A stretch of DNA of 64,000 nt from Monomorium pharaonis (lineage: Eukaryota; Arthropoda; Insecta; Hymenoptera; Formicidae), in assembly GCF_013373865.1 (NCBI RefSeq), contig NC_050467.1:26992996-27056995 (forward strand), read 5' to 3'. The position numbers were made by a program, and so were the translations under genes. This document shows, in pieces, positions 13,886-24,187 of the stretch. Position 1 is the first letter of the stretch. The number at the start of each line of letters is the position of its first letter. The notes under the pieces are model-generated. The model had not been told where the DNA came from and searched no databases. It saw nothing but the letters and a program-made list of their open reading frames with translations.

Positions 13886-13891
13886 TTTATT
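13886..13891 (-). terminator. Candidate polyadenylation signal of nibrin
   Basis: TTTATT on the plus strand, that is AATAAA on the minus strand, about 180 bases downstream of the nibrin stop codon. In AT-rich DNA this hexamer is common, so the assignment is tentative. Confidence 0.35.
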
Positions 13892-14068
13892 GTATAAATA
13901 CGTTTTTAATTATTTTTCAATATTTTCTCAATATTTTGACAACATATTTGGAAAATAGTAACTTTAATGAAAATCTTTATCCTAAAAATAAAATAATATC
14001 ATTTCTTAATTTTTAATATTCTATTGCTATATCATATTCCTTTTTCGATAAAACTGTGCAGATGCAAA

Positions 14069-14192
14069 TTACAAGACAAAGTCATCTGCTGTTAGTACCT
14101 TCTCTGGTTTTATAACGGACATCTAAATTAATAAAAAAATTTATTATATATTGCGAAATTACATAATAAAGTTTACAGGTTACAGGATATCC

Positions 14193-14241
<49 letters not shown>

Positions 14242-17200
14242 CTCAAATACTTCAAAGTTATTTTTAAAACATAAATATTAAGTTAAAATAATTATCATTT
14301 AATTTTTAATTTTTTAACTAATTACTACTCAATTTAGATAATTCATGTTATAAATAATGTTAGATTTTAATGAATTATATATATTCTATCGTGCAATAGT
14401 ATACACAATTCTCTAATAAGATAAATTAAAAAAATAATGCCATCAAAATATTGTAATAAAATTTATGCAAACCTTTATAAATTTTTTCCCGCTAGGTATA
14501 TCTTTCCGCAATATCTCATCCGTAAATTCTTGATATGTACATCTTTCACGCCAATTGTCTCCCTACATATATAACATATTTGATAAATTATCGATATATC
14601 GATATATTAAAAGTGTTATTATAATTATTAATAGTTATCAACCAACTCACTGTTTTTCGAGGCTCTTCTTTCTTATTATCTTTCGTTTGTATTTTATCTT
14701 TTTTCGCTCTTCTGTCTTCTTGATTTTTTGCAGAATTGTAAACGGAACTTAATTTTTGCTTTCTTAATGAATTTTGTAATTCAACTCTGTGGTAACCTTT
14801 TCCAAACAGATTTTTCTCTTCTTCTTTGATACAAATTTCGTAGTCATTAATCTCCTTTGTGGATACAATTTGCAGAGCTTCTGTATTTTTAGAACTTTTC
14901 CATGCAGTTGTAAATTTATTATTGCTGTTTGTCAAATGATCTTTTTCAACAATTGAGTTTTTTTCTCTGTTCAAAAATTGTTCAAAAATGGTATTATTTT
15001 CATCATTAATAATAATATTTTCTTGCTGTTGAAATCCACATTTATTTTCTTCTAACATATATTTCTTTTTATTGCTTCTTGCAAAAGTCACATTACTTTC
15101 TTGAAAAATATCTTTATTTTGTAATTTTACATTTTGCCGTTCTTTTTCCGTAGCATCGTTTACAATGAGTTTCTTAAATTTGCAAGTATCAAAAAATTGA
15201 ATTCGTTTATTATTGCTTTTACTGGAAAAAATATTACTTGAGTTTTTTTCGCAACTGTCGGGAATAATTTGGAATTTATTGATGTTGCTAGATAAAATAT
15301 CATTTGCAACATTACTCTTGCTTGGAATGTTTTTCGATTCGCTTTCGTTAGAGAAATAAATATCTTCCATAATATTTTTTCTTCTGGCAGAGATATTATT
15401 TCTGTCGAAAACATATCTTTGTTCACTCTCGTTGACAAAATGAGTCTTTTCCGATATGTTTTTATTATTCTGAGAATTGTAAGATTTGTGATCAATCATT
15501 TTGTGTTTAGTTTCTCTGTTATCAGAATTCTGCACATTCTTCATCGTGATATCACTCTCACTAGTGTCAGGCATGTATTTCCGTTCATTCTCGTGAAAAA
15601 GGCAAGAGTTCTTCGAAATTTTACTAGTTTGAGAATCGCAAGTTTCAGAAATTATTTTGTTTCTAATTTTTCTGTCATCAGAACTTTGTGTCATCGTATC
15701 TGTTATGTCACCCTTATTAAGGTTAAAGGTATATTCCTTTTTCTTTTCATCAAGAAGGCAAACTTTTTTCGTTATATTTTCATTGTATTGTGTCTCATAA
15801 GTTTCAGGAATTATTTTTCTCTTAATTTGTCGTGTATCGGTATTAACAATATCCTGCGTATTCTCGATTGTTATATCAGAAGGAAGAAATATTGGAGTTT
15901 CTGATTTAAAGAATGTGGCAAAATCATATTTCGGATTGCAATACATTTCCGTAGTACAATGTAGAATTGCAAGCGGAATTTCAGTATCGGAAATTATTCT
16001 GCGCTTGACAGCTTGTAGTTTGTGATCTGCAACATAAAAATATTATATTGTATATTATACCTTCCTCTGTTTTTCTCTCTCATGTGTTAATATATTAATA
16101 ACGCAACTGCAAATTTATATTTACATAATTGTTTTCTTAATTTTTCGCACTTGTATATATTGTATACATAGATTGTTCGTGATTTAAATAATGTTGTAAC
16201 TTTGAAGTGCCTTAGAATCATAATAAAATTTACTATTAAAATTTTGCTGTGAATACAAAACTAGAATAGTAAAATTTTGATTACGAAAAATTCAAAATTG
16301 TTTTTAGTTTCAATGATATGTGCCATTAATATAAGAGCAAGTGATCAGTACTGATCTTTTTTTTCTTTTCAAATTTTAATAATTTTAATAAAAATAAAAT
16401 CTTGCATAATATTGCAATGTATAAAACATATTATGAAAAAATGTCAAATAGTAATATTGTAAATATTGTTTCATTTTTTCTTTCTTTTTTGCTCAATTCA
16501 ATATAATGATAAATATTTACAAATAATTGGATAATCAACTGCGATAGCTGGAGTAAACTGCAAAGAATCATTCGTGGGATGTTGTATGACAATAGCATTT
16601 TTTGCAGTGAGATTTTGGGGAGTCAAAGGTCTCTTCGTGGGATACACACACGATTTACCACCTGAAATAGAATGTTTTAATATAAAAACTTTTACAAAAT
16701 AATCAATTTAAATATTTCTAATAAATTTTTTAAATATGTTGTGTAATATATTGTAAAATATATTTCTATTTCTATCTAATTTTTCACTAATGTTATATTA
16801 AAAGTAAATTAATTGTTAATAATTTAATTAAATACTTAAATCATTTTCTTATTAAAATAAAATAAACTTCTAATTTATTGATATATGATAAATTTATTAT
16901 ATTACATTATCTTAATTACATTATTTTAATGTTTAATTAAAACAGTATTAACTACCTGCTGCGGTAATCAATGGTGCATATGCAAAATATTGCTTTGTGC
17001 AAAAGTGTACAAATGAGAGACCTTTAAACAGCATTTTACGCTTTTCGTTTGGTAGAAACAATCTTGAACAAACATTCAACCATTCTTCCTTCACTTTTGG
17101 CAGAAAATTTTCAATTTCTGGTAATTCCTTACATTCCGCAATGGCTACATTTACCGCCTCCCAATACACATTTGTGACTATAGGTTTGGCAGACGCTAGT

Positions 17201-19259
17201 GCACAAGCTAACTGTATAAATGTAAGGTGCAAGTATTGACAAATATTCTTTCCTTGCTATTCATATAGTTATTGCAAAATAATTTGTAATATTATTTTTT
17301 CTTGGCATAAAAAAATCATACAATATAAATTTAAAGAGTAGTTAAAAAGTAGCAAACTAATTTTTGATTGTTAAACAGATACATGCAATTTTATCAATTA
17401 ATCTTTATTTTTTGAAGTATAAACAAAACTTTCTTAAACTAAAAAATTATTTTCATTTTTAAAAAACATATAAACTATAAAACAAAATTAGAAATAACGT
17501 AATATTGGCATTTAAAAAATCAAATAACAAAATTAAACAATTTGATTTCTCAATCATCAAAATCTGTACAGAACTATACAAGAGCTTACTTTTGTGGTAA
17601 ACAATGTACTTTTAGCCACTGTCAAATGTGTGCAAAAGTTCTCCCAAGTTTCAGATAATTTTGCTTTCAAATGGTATACAATATTCTTCAATTTCTTAGT
17701 ATCATCTTCGTTTAAACTAGAGCTTGCAATTATAAATACATGGCATAACACTCTATAATAAAAAATAAAAACTGTCAAAAATAATTTATCCTATTATAAT
17801 TGTCATTTTAATTAAAATCACAATTTTATAAAAATTAAGTATGTTATATAATAAATGTTTATAGTAAATGTTATATACAGAAGAAAGAAGATTGATTACT
17901 TGAATACAGATTAAGTTATGTTTTAAACTAAATTTAATTAAAGTAAATAGTTTATAAAGTTAATTTAATCACATGAAAAAGCTGCACGAATAAAAAACTA
18001 ACTATATTAAAAATTGCTAATGTTAATTTAATTAGCATTAGATATATGTATTAAAAAGCATTATTTATTTTAAATTTTGGTATTAAAATTAAATAATTCT
18101 GAATAACAAAATAATTACAATATAGATCTTCAAATAAATTATTTAATATATATTGATAGTAAATTAAATTTATATAAAATAGCTAAAGAAATATTGTTTT
18201 CTATAGAAATATATTCATTTTACAATTTTTTACATAGATACATTTGTAACTCTTAGGGAAAAATGTTAATAAATTAAAATTTCTATTAAAAAAAATAATT
18301 AAAATTGTTCACCTTTTAACTATATTATTTAACTTTTAACTTCTTAACTACTTATTTTTTTATTCTGGAGTTATATAAATTCTTTAAAAGTTAAATAAAT
18401 AGAATAAAAGAATTATAAATTATATAGGAAATTGTTATTCTCTTACACAAAGGTAGACTCCTTTAAACCAAACTGTACCGTATCACCAGCTCTTAAAATA
18501 AATTTGTTATTAGCAGACAATTTTATCTTCTCTTTATCTCTTATAATAAAAGTTCCATATTTAGATATGTCGGTAATGACACATTTATACTGCATCTGAA
18601 AAAAATATAGCATATTTTTAATATGATAACAGTAACATTTTTTAAAGTAATTATATATTAGAAATTATAAATATTTAAAATTATATTATCATCAATATAT
18701 TGATATTAATATATTAATTCTACAACATAAAATTATTGAATGTTAGAAGTTATATATATAAAGCTATTATAAAAATTATACAATATAATATTAAACTATT
18801 AGAGAGATGAATAGAAACTAAATACCTCTGATTCTCCTGTTGGTTCTACAGAAACTACAGCATGAAGTCTACTGATGGTAGCATCTCCTTCCAGTTTAAT
18901 GTCACTCTGTGATTTACCAAACGATTTTTTCTGATCTGGTAAAATATAAACACAAAAACCTGAAAGAAAATACATTATTAATTCGTCGTTAACTTACAAC
19001 AAATTCTTTTTTTAATAGATAGAATTTATGAAATTACAAAAAAACAATTTTTTGCACTAATTGTGCATATTAAAGTACTAAATTATTCATTATTAGAATT
19101 TTTATATAAATTTTATTTTAAATTTACTATTACGGGTAGTTTTCTATTACATAATTTTAAAGACAAAAATAATTATTAACAAATAAAAATCGTCATTATA
19201 TAGATTTTACGTCTAAAACTTTATTTTAACTTACCTTCACGTCCCTTAAAACACCACAT
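14069..19259 (-). CDS. Nbn: Nibrin (NBS1 homologue), nine exons
   Basis: Nibrin is the nuclear adaptor of the Mre11-Rad50-Nbs1 complex, which senses DNA double-strand breaks and activates ATM. The exons, in transcript order, are 19259-19235, 18959-18826, 18595-18447, 17752-17590, 17211-16956, 16661-16521, 16026-14651, 14562-14473 and 14122-14069. All junctions are GT-AG, the phases are consistent, and the frame gives 795 residues (human nibrin has 754). The FHA domain spans about residues 10-110, with S38-R-L-H41 and K65-Y-G-T68. The first BRCT starts near 103, with the WxxxCTH motif. The second starts near 225, with FKGLSFVHF. Exon 7 (from residue 290) is a Lys/Asn/Ser-rich linker containing ~53-residue repeats. 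The C-terminus has a basic GKKFIK segment, as in Mre11-binding regions, and ends ADDFVL, like a shortened ATM-binding motif. The exon 8 donor (GTTTGC) is weak. Assignment is from recognised motifs, not a search. Confidence 0.92.
14194..14241. repeat. (CATA)n-(TA)n microsatellite
   Basis: About seven CATA units run into about ten TA units. It lies in the last small intron of nibrin. Confidence 0.9.
15400..16006 (-). repeat. Intragenic ~53-codon tandem repeat in nibrin exon 7
   Basis: Four diverged units recur at residues about 297, 358, 411 and 463. Each opens with a basic K-x-K-I-I-(P/S)-E/D-T type motif, and the first three are closed by a D-I-T-x4-Q motif (340, 396, 448). Unit spacings are about 61, 53 and 52 codons. 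The DNA copies are visibly related, for example around TTTCAGGAATTATTTTTCTC and TTTCAGAAATTATTTTGTTT on the plus strand. Confidence 0.65.
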
Positions 19260-19455
19260 GTTAAATCAACTCACATGAAATAGAAATTAGCAGTATTTTA
19301 CTCTTACGATTTTCGTTTCCAAGATTTTTTTAGAGGTTAAATTGGTTAAATTTAACATGCTGTTAAACTAGCACCCTCTTTTTCGATCGGTTTCAAAATA
19401 CCGACATGCCGACAACTCTTCTTCTTCAAATTCCCCAGATGGATTTCCGACTCTA

Positions 19456-19546
19456 GTCGCGTCGTCCTTTGCGCCCAATCAAAACGTCCCATTTTATTAT
19501 GATAAAATATAATAGACGTTTTGATTGAGCGCGAAGGACGACGCGA
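19456..19546. mobile_element. Palindromic MITE, about 91 bp
   Basis: GTCGCGTCGTCCTTTGCGC pairs with GCGCGAAGGACGACGCGAC. The inner arms CAATCAAAACGTC and GACGTTTTGATTG pair around ATTTTATTATGATAAAAT. It lies about 200 bases upstream of the nibrin start codon. Confidence 0.8.
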
Positions 19547-19578
19547 CGCGTGACGCGCTCAGTGGAAACGCTCCCTAA

Positions 19579-19729
19579 GACTACGTTTACACGACACCCT
19601 TAAACAGGTTTAATAACATCGATACTTCTAGAGCTGGCCAATCATAACCATTCCATTCTTCTGAGAAATGGTTGAAGTTGGCCAATTTTATAACTCCGAT
19701 GTTGTTAAACCCAACGTGTAAACGTAGTC
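19579..19729. mobile_element. Palindromic MITE, 151 bp
   Basis: The ends GACTACGTTTACACG and CGTGTAAACGTAGTC are perfect inverted copies. Inner blocks GGTTTAATAACATCG/CGATGTTGTTAAACC and TGGCCAAT/TTGGCCAA also pair. Confidence 0.8.
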
Positions 19730-19765
19730 ATATTCTCTTGCTAATAACCATGGTGGAAGAACATA

Positions 19766-19913
19766 AAGGCCATTGCACGTACATTTCCTTAATCGTAATC
19801 GTAAGATTTCGACCAATCACATTGCTCAAATTAGTCATAACCAACTGAATTAACTAATTGTATTGCTCAATTTCTTACAATTACGATTAAGAAAATGTAC
19901 GTGCAATGGCCTT
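19766..19913. mobile_element. Palindromic MITE, 148 bp
   Basis: AAGGCCATTGCACGTACATT pairs with AATGTACGTGCAATGGCCTT, and TCTTAATCG-type inner blocks also pair. Its arms are related to those of the element at 33984-34170, so the two belong to one family. Confidence 0.8.
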
Positions 19914-20075
19914 AAGATGTGCTCGTTCTCGAGACAAATTTTGTACAGTTCTGCGCAGATGCTAGTTGCAGCTATATTTAAATGCATAAAAAATTCGATT
20001 GCTTGAATTTCTTATGCGCTTTGCTTATGGACCAATCAATTTGCTTATGTACATACTGTTGTGGCCCTTATTAGA

Positions 20076-20393
20076 TAAAGGACGGAATTTATAGACCTAT
20101 CTTAAGTTTAAGAATTGTCTTAAGTCTAATAGCGTTTTCGATTTGCTGACTCGACCCGACTCCGAGTCAATGGTTTGTTCTTTTTCACTGCAGAAAAGTG
20201 ATAAACTATGCAAGAAATGAAGATAAAAGGAACAGACCATTGACCCGGAGTCGGGTCGAGTCAACAAATCGAAAACGCTATAAGCTTCGAGCCGACTTGA
20301 GACTTACTTAACCAATGAAATAACAGCATTGACGTTTCAAGATCGTGCTTAAGCTGGAACTTGAATAAGATTCGACTATGAATTCCGGCCTTA
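20076..20393. mobile_element. Foldback element interrupted by a second foldback
   Basis: The outer arms GGACGGAATTTATAG (from 20080) and CTATGAATTCCGGCC (to 20390) pair, with further CTTAAG/ACTTGA-type matches inward. The centre is occupied by the separate palindrome 20130-20280, so this older element was probably split by a nested insertion. Confidence 0.65.
20130..20280. mobile_element. Nested palindromic MITE, 151 bp
   Basis: TAGCGTTTTCGATTTG pairs with CAAATCGAAAACGCTA. GACTCGACCCGACTCC and its complement also pair, as do CAATGGT and ACCATTG. It sits in the middle of the outer foldback 20076-20393. Confidence 0.8.
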
Positions 20394-20435
20394 GATTTGC
20401 GCTAGGTGTAAACTAGAGTATAGTCAAAGTATGAC

Positions 20436-20560
20436 CTAGTTTACACCGAGCACTTGGTATGCGTATCAAATAGTAAATAACTAGTGAATGTGTTTAATCA
20501 TTGGCTGATCAGCTTAAATTCACTACTTGATACGCGTACCAAGTGCTCGGTGTAAACTAG
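20436..20560 (+). mobile_element. Palindromic MITE family A, copy 1
   Basis: The ends CTAGTTTACACCGAGCACTT and AAGTGCTCGGTGTAAACTAG are perfect inverted copies. The interior includes CATTGGCTGATCAGC. An almost identical copy follows after a 12-base spacer, and the fragment GGTGTAAACTAGAG at 20406 is the tail of a truncated preceding copy. Confidence 0.88.
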
Positions 20561-20572
20561 AGCATATATGAC

Positions 20573-20697
20573 CTAGTTTACACCGAGCACTTGGTACGCG
20601 TATCAAATAGTAAATAACTAGTGAATGTGTTTAATCATTGGCTGATCAGCTTAAATTCACTACTTGATACGCGTACCAAGTGCTCGGTGTAAACTAG
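20573..20697 (+). mobile_element. Palindromic MITE family A, copy 2
   Basis: Nearly identical to copy 1 in sequence and length (125 bp) and in the same orientation. Tandem arrangement with copy 1 suggests local duplication rather than two independent insertions. Confidence 0.88.
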
Positions 20698-20990
20698 TAG
20701 TATAAAGACTAGAACCAAGAGACCGAACTAAGCTTGATTTTGCCTCCAAAAGTGAAGCAAAAATCTATTAGAAATGTAGTTCCAAATGGTGGCGCTGGCG
20801 ACAGTGATTTACCGGAAACGATATGGAGTATAACGATAAGCATTTGACAATAAATGCAAATTTATAATAAAAATCTTAGCAATTTTACATTTAGAGTACT
20901 TATCTCAGTTTTCTTATACCAATACAACAACTGCGTACAGCCTAAGTACATACATCTTATACCGTCTTTTACATGTAGCGTGCTGTTTTG

Positions 20991-21026
<36 letters not shown>
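20991..21026. repeat. (GT)n microsatellite
   Basis: About 16 GT units in the intergenic region. Confidence 0.9.
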
Positions 21027-21028
<2 letters not shown>

Positions 21029-21673
21029 ATTGTGGTTTTGTTAACTTTTTTTCTATTTTTAAAAATTATTTTATAGTAAATTAAGAAAAAATTTGAAAAA
21101 CTTAAACAAAAAAGCAAATCATAAAATATAAAATCTCAAAAATATCATATTCCATAAAAATCGGAGCGCATTCCGATTGTTATTGTATATATACACAGCT
21201 ATATATGAACAATTAATGCTAGAATTTTTTTCTTGTATTTGCAAATTAGAATATTTTATGTTAAATTAACCAATTAATGACATGATCAATCAAGCCTTAA
21301 CTAAAATATTTTACATATACTTTTTGCAAACATTAATTGAATTATAAATAAGGCAACGAAAAAACTTCAAATTAAAATAATGTTTTTGAATAGATTAATA
21401 CTTTTAAAAGACAAAAAATTTTATCATATTCTATTTTACTCGTAATATATGTATATGATAATTTTACATAATATTTAATTGCATAAAAAATTTCTTAATA
21501 TTTGCAATAGGGAAGCGGGCTACATAAAGAGAATAATCATTAATAACAAGATTAATATATATAATATAAAATCTCTAAATTAATTATAAAAATTAGCAAA
21601 TTTTAATTTAAGGGGCTTTAAGTGACTAGATACAACTCTGACATTTGGTTCATCCTAATAGCTTAATTATTAT

Positions 21674-21776
21674 GGCTGTGTTCCAAAATTCATTGCCAGT
21701 ACTGAAAATTTATAGTATATGTAACGTAGATTATAGATTTTCAGTACTGGCAGTGAATTTTGGAACGCATACAGCC
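21674..21776. mobile_element. Palindromic MITE, about 103 bp
   Basis: GGCTGTGTTCCAAAATTCA pairs with TGAATTTTGGAACGCATACAGCC-type sequence, and GCCAGTACTGAAAA pairs with TTTTCAGTACTGGC. The centre is AT-rich. Confidence 0.75.
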
Positions 21777-21879
21777 TATGCACTGACAATCAGACTTTAG
21801 TGGTTTTTGAAATACATTTGTTCATTTATACTGTGCGCATCTGGGACGCTCCTGAACTTTATACGCATCAGGCTGAGCC

Positions 21880-22220
21880 AATATGATAATTTTTCACTAA
21901 TTGTAAGTTATATTAACTTAAAAAATAGTTATTTTTATGTAAAATAATGTCCAATTATCAATTGTAATGCCACCGTAACCAATTTACTGACTATGTTCAG
22001 AAAACATAACCGTTGCACAACAATTGAGTAATTCGTTAATATAATTTGGTTTAAATTTAGAGATCTAACAGTAAGGATCAATTAACTGTTCACTAATCTC
22101 TTGTGTTTTCTGAACGTAACCACTGCAATTCTGTTCAAGGATATTACGAAATAAATTGCACGCGCGCGCGCGCGCGCGCGTGTGTGTGTGTTGACATAAC
22201 TTAGTAAAAAATTATCATAT
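21880..22220. mobile_element. Foldback element containing a (CG)n(TG)n run
   Basis: ATGATAATTTTTCACTAA near the left end pairs with TTAGTAAAAAATTATCAT near the right end. Inside, GTTCAGAAAACA and TGTTTTCTGAAC pair. A (CG)n(TG)n microsatellite lies in the right arm at about 22160-22191. Confidence 0.55.
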
Positions 22221-22848
22221 CGAGTTCCGCCAAAATAGTACATTTTGAAGAGAAGACTTTAAACTTTTACGCATTTTTTATCCCATTGAGTTACATTAAC
22301 TGCTTCACTTCGTGCAATTCCAAAAAGTAGACGTTTTATTTATTAATTTTGCAGGTTTTTATTCTTTTACCGGTCATTGGAAAATTAATCATGCCGCTTA
22401 AGCATTGCATTTTTTAAAGTACAGACTGCAAACTTTATTTTTGTTTTTTAAACACCTTTATATTGTAATTATTTACTGTGCTACAAGTTTGTTTGAAGTG
22501 TATTTGAAGTTTTGTGAATTTTTTTATTTTCCTACTGTACTGCTTTTTTGACTGAGTGTATATTATAAGTATGTATGTATATCTCTATAAACAATATTTA
22601 CAAAACAGTGATGAATTTTATTTGCTACATAACAGATAAATATTTTTTATAATGTAATTATTACGTTTGACCTGACTGGCCTCAAATATACTCAACAAAT
22701 AGCGCACAATGTTTCGACCGTTGGTTTTGGTTTTTATCAAGTGCTTATATTATAGATACGTAAAAATTATGTGGTACACATTTTGAGTTATAATATGTGC
22801 CTATAGATATCATCTAAAAGGCAATATAAACGAAGTAAATTACAGAAG

Positions 22849-23126
22849 AGTTACCCTAAAAATATAAATCAATAATAACGTTTATAAATCAAAAGTGCGG
22901 TCAAGTTTGTGTAATAAAAAATAATAAATGATTGGATACATTGAAGTCTAATGTGTGTTTTCTTCGAGATCTGAAACGGCACCGCCGTTTAGTCGAGTCT
23001 CAGATCTCGAAGAAAACACACACATTAGACTTCAATGTATCCAATCATTTATTATTTTTTTATTACACAAACTTGACCACACTTTTAATTTGTAAACGTT
23101 ATTATTGATTCATATTTTTGGGCAAC
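22849..23126. mobile_element. Near-perfect 278-bp palindrome
   Basis: Arms of about 130 bp run from AGTTACCCTAAAAATAT to ATATTTTTGGGCAACT. Blocks such as ATTGGATACATTGAAGTCTA and CTTCGAGATCTGA are matched exactly on the other arm. Only about 15 bases separate the arms. It is one of the best-conserved foldbacks here and probably a recent insertion. Confidence 0.85.
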
Positions 23127-23290
23127 TAAACAAATTAAAAATTATGTATATAAAGAAATATATATATGATTTCTCTCTCTTGGAATTTATATATATATAT
23201 ATATATATAAAGATAGTTTTTGACAATTATATGTTCACATAATAATAATAAAAATGTATTGGAAAAAGGATAGACAAATGTAATGTAATG

Positions 23291-23325
23291 GCGCGCGCGT
23301 AGCGCGCGCAGTGTAATGTTCTAGT
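23291..23325 (+). mobile_element. Helitron 3' terminus
   Basis: An 8-bp GC hairpin (GCGCGCGC-GTA-GCGCGCGC, with outer bases able to add pairs) is followed by about 11 bases (AGTGTAATGTT), then CTAGT and a T. This is the diagnostic Helitron 3' end (hairpin, CTRRT, insertion between A and T). It matches the ends at 32373 and 33735. I could not place the 5' end, so the element's extent is unknown. Confidence 0.7.
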
Positions 23326-23932
23326 TATAATAAAAAGTTATATTGTAAAGTTAGTGGATGATATGCTAATTTAGTAACATATGTGTAAAATTGTAATCTA
23401 TCTATAATTTTACTGCATTGCACACTGTTTGGTGCTGTGAGAGGATCATGTTGCGATCAACCAAAACCATTATAGATTTCATACTGAATTAATCAAATAA
23501 TACATAACTAGATGCTGTTCTAAAAAAAGATTATCAAAAATTTGTAAAGAGTAACAAAGAAACAAAAAAAAACAAATTGTTACTTTCTAAGTAACGATAT
23601 AATAATCGCGTGTTAGTTTTTAAAATTAATAAAAAATAACAATTATATTAATAAGTTGATTTAAAAAAAGTAACGGCATTACTTGTCTACTACATAATAA
23701 ATGCTTTAATTGCTTTTATGAAATAACGTTCTTAACCCTGTTTTTTTAATTTATTTTTATATTTAAATTTAATTTTTTTGATAATAAAGCCTTGTATGAA
23801 AAAGTTTTACGACATATTTTTGATGTATTCTTACGTAGAATAGTTTATCTTTGCGTTGATAATGGGACACCCTATGTATAAGGCAAATGGTGGGGAGCTT
23901 GATAGAAACTCGGAGAGGGAGTTATTTCTGGC

Positions 23933-23966
23933 TCAGTTTGCTCTTGCACGATCTTACGCGAGGTCA
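23933..23966 (+). promoter_or_regulatory. Initiator plus downstream promoter element
   Basis: TCAGTT at 23933-23938 matches the arthropod initiator TCAKTY. Taking A at 23935 as +1, positions +28 to +33 read GGTCAT, a full match to the downstream promoter element RGWYVT. There is no TATA box at -30. This would give a ~253-base 5' UTR before the signal-peptide exon at 24188. Start-site mapping is inferred, not observed. Confidence 0.4.
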
Positions 23967-24187
23967 TCCTTTGCATCCCCCCTGATATATGCTACTCCCT
24001 GCGAGACACCCTCTTCCTCTTCAATTTCCTCTTTTGCCTAGTCTCCGTTTCATATTTATCTGTTCGTTCTGAAAAATATCATTGTAAGAATTATTTGTTT
24101 GTTTCGTAAAAGAAAAATTATCTAAAAGCAAAAACCGTTTTTTATAATATTTTTGAAGTAAATCTAACAATTTGTTGTGAATGGCTG

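Larger units (their letters stand above)
3660..14068. other. AT-rich intergenic region, no gene supported
   Basis: I see no convincing coding exon on either strand. The region holds AT-rich sequence with many short ATATTACAAT-type palindromic blocks (about 4360-5105), microsatellites, two small foldbacks, a Helitron-related remnant near 8110 and four GC-richer islands. All of these are listed separately. Confidence 0.7.

Noticed and set aside
15419..15904. 161-codon plus-strand frame
   Set aside because: Antisense shadow of nibrin exon 7; the minus frame has FHA/BRCT context and spliced continuity.
23856..24041. 61-codon frame just upstream of the Ig gene
   Set aside because: It overlaps the proposed initiator and 5' UTR, has low-complexity Ser/Ala content and no domain; probably non-coding.
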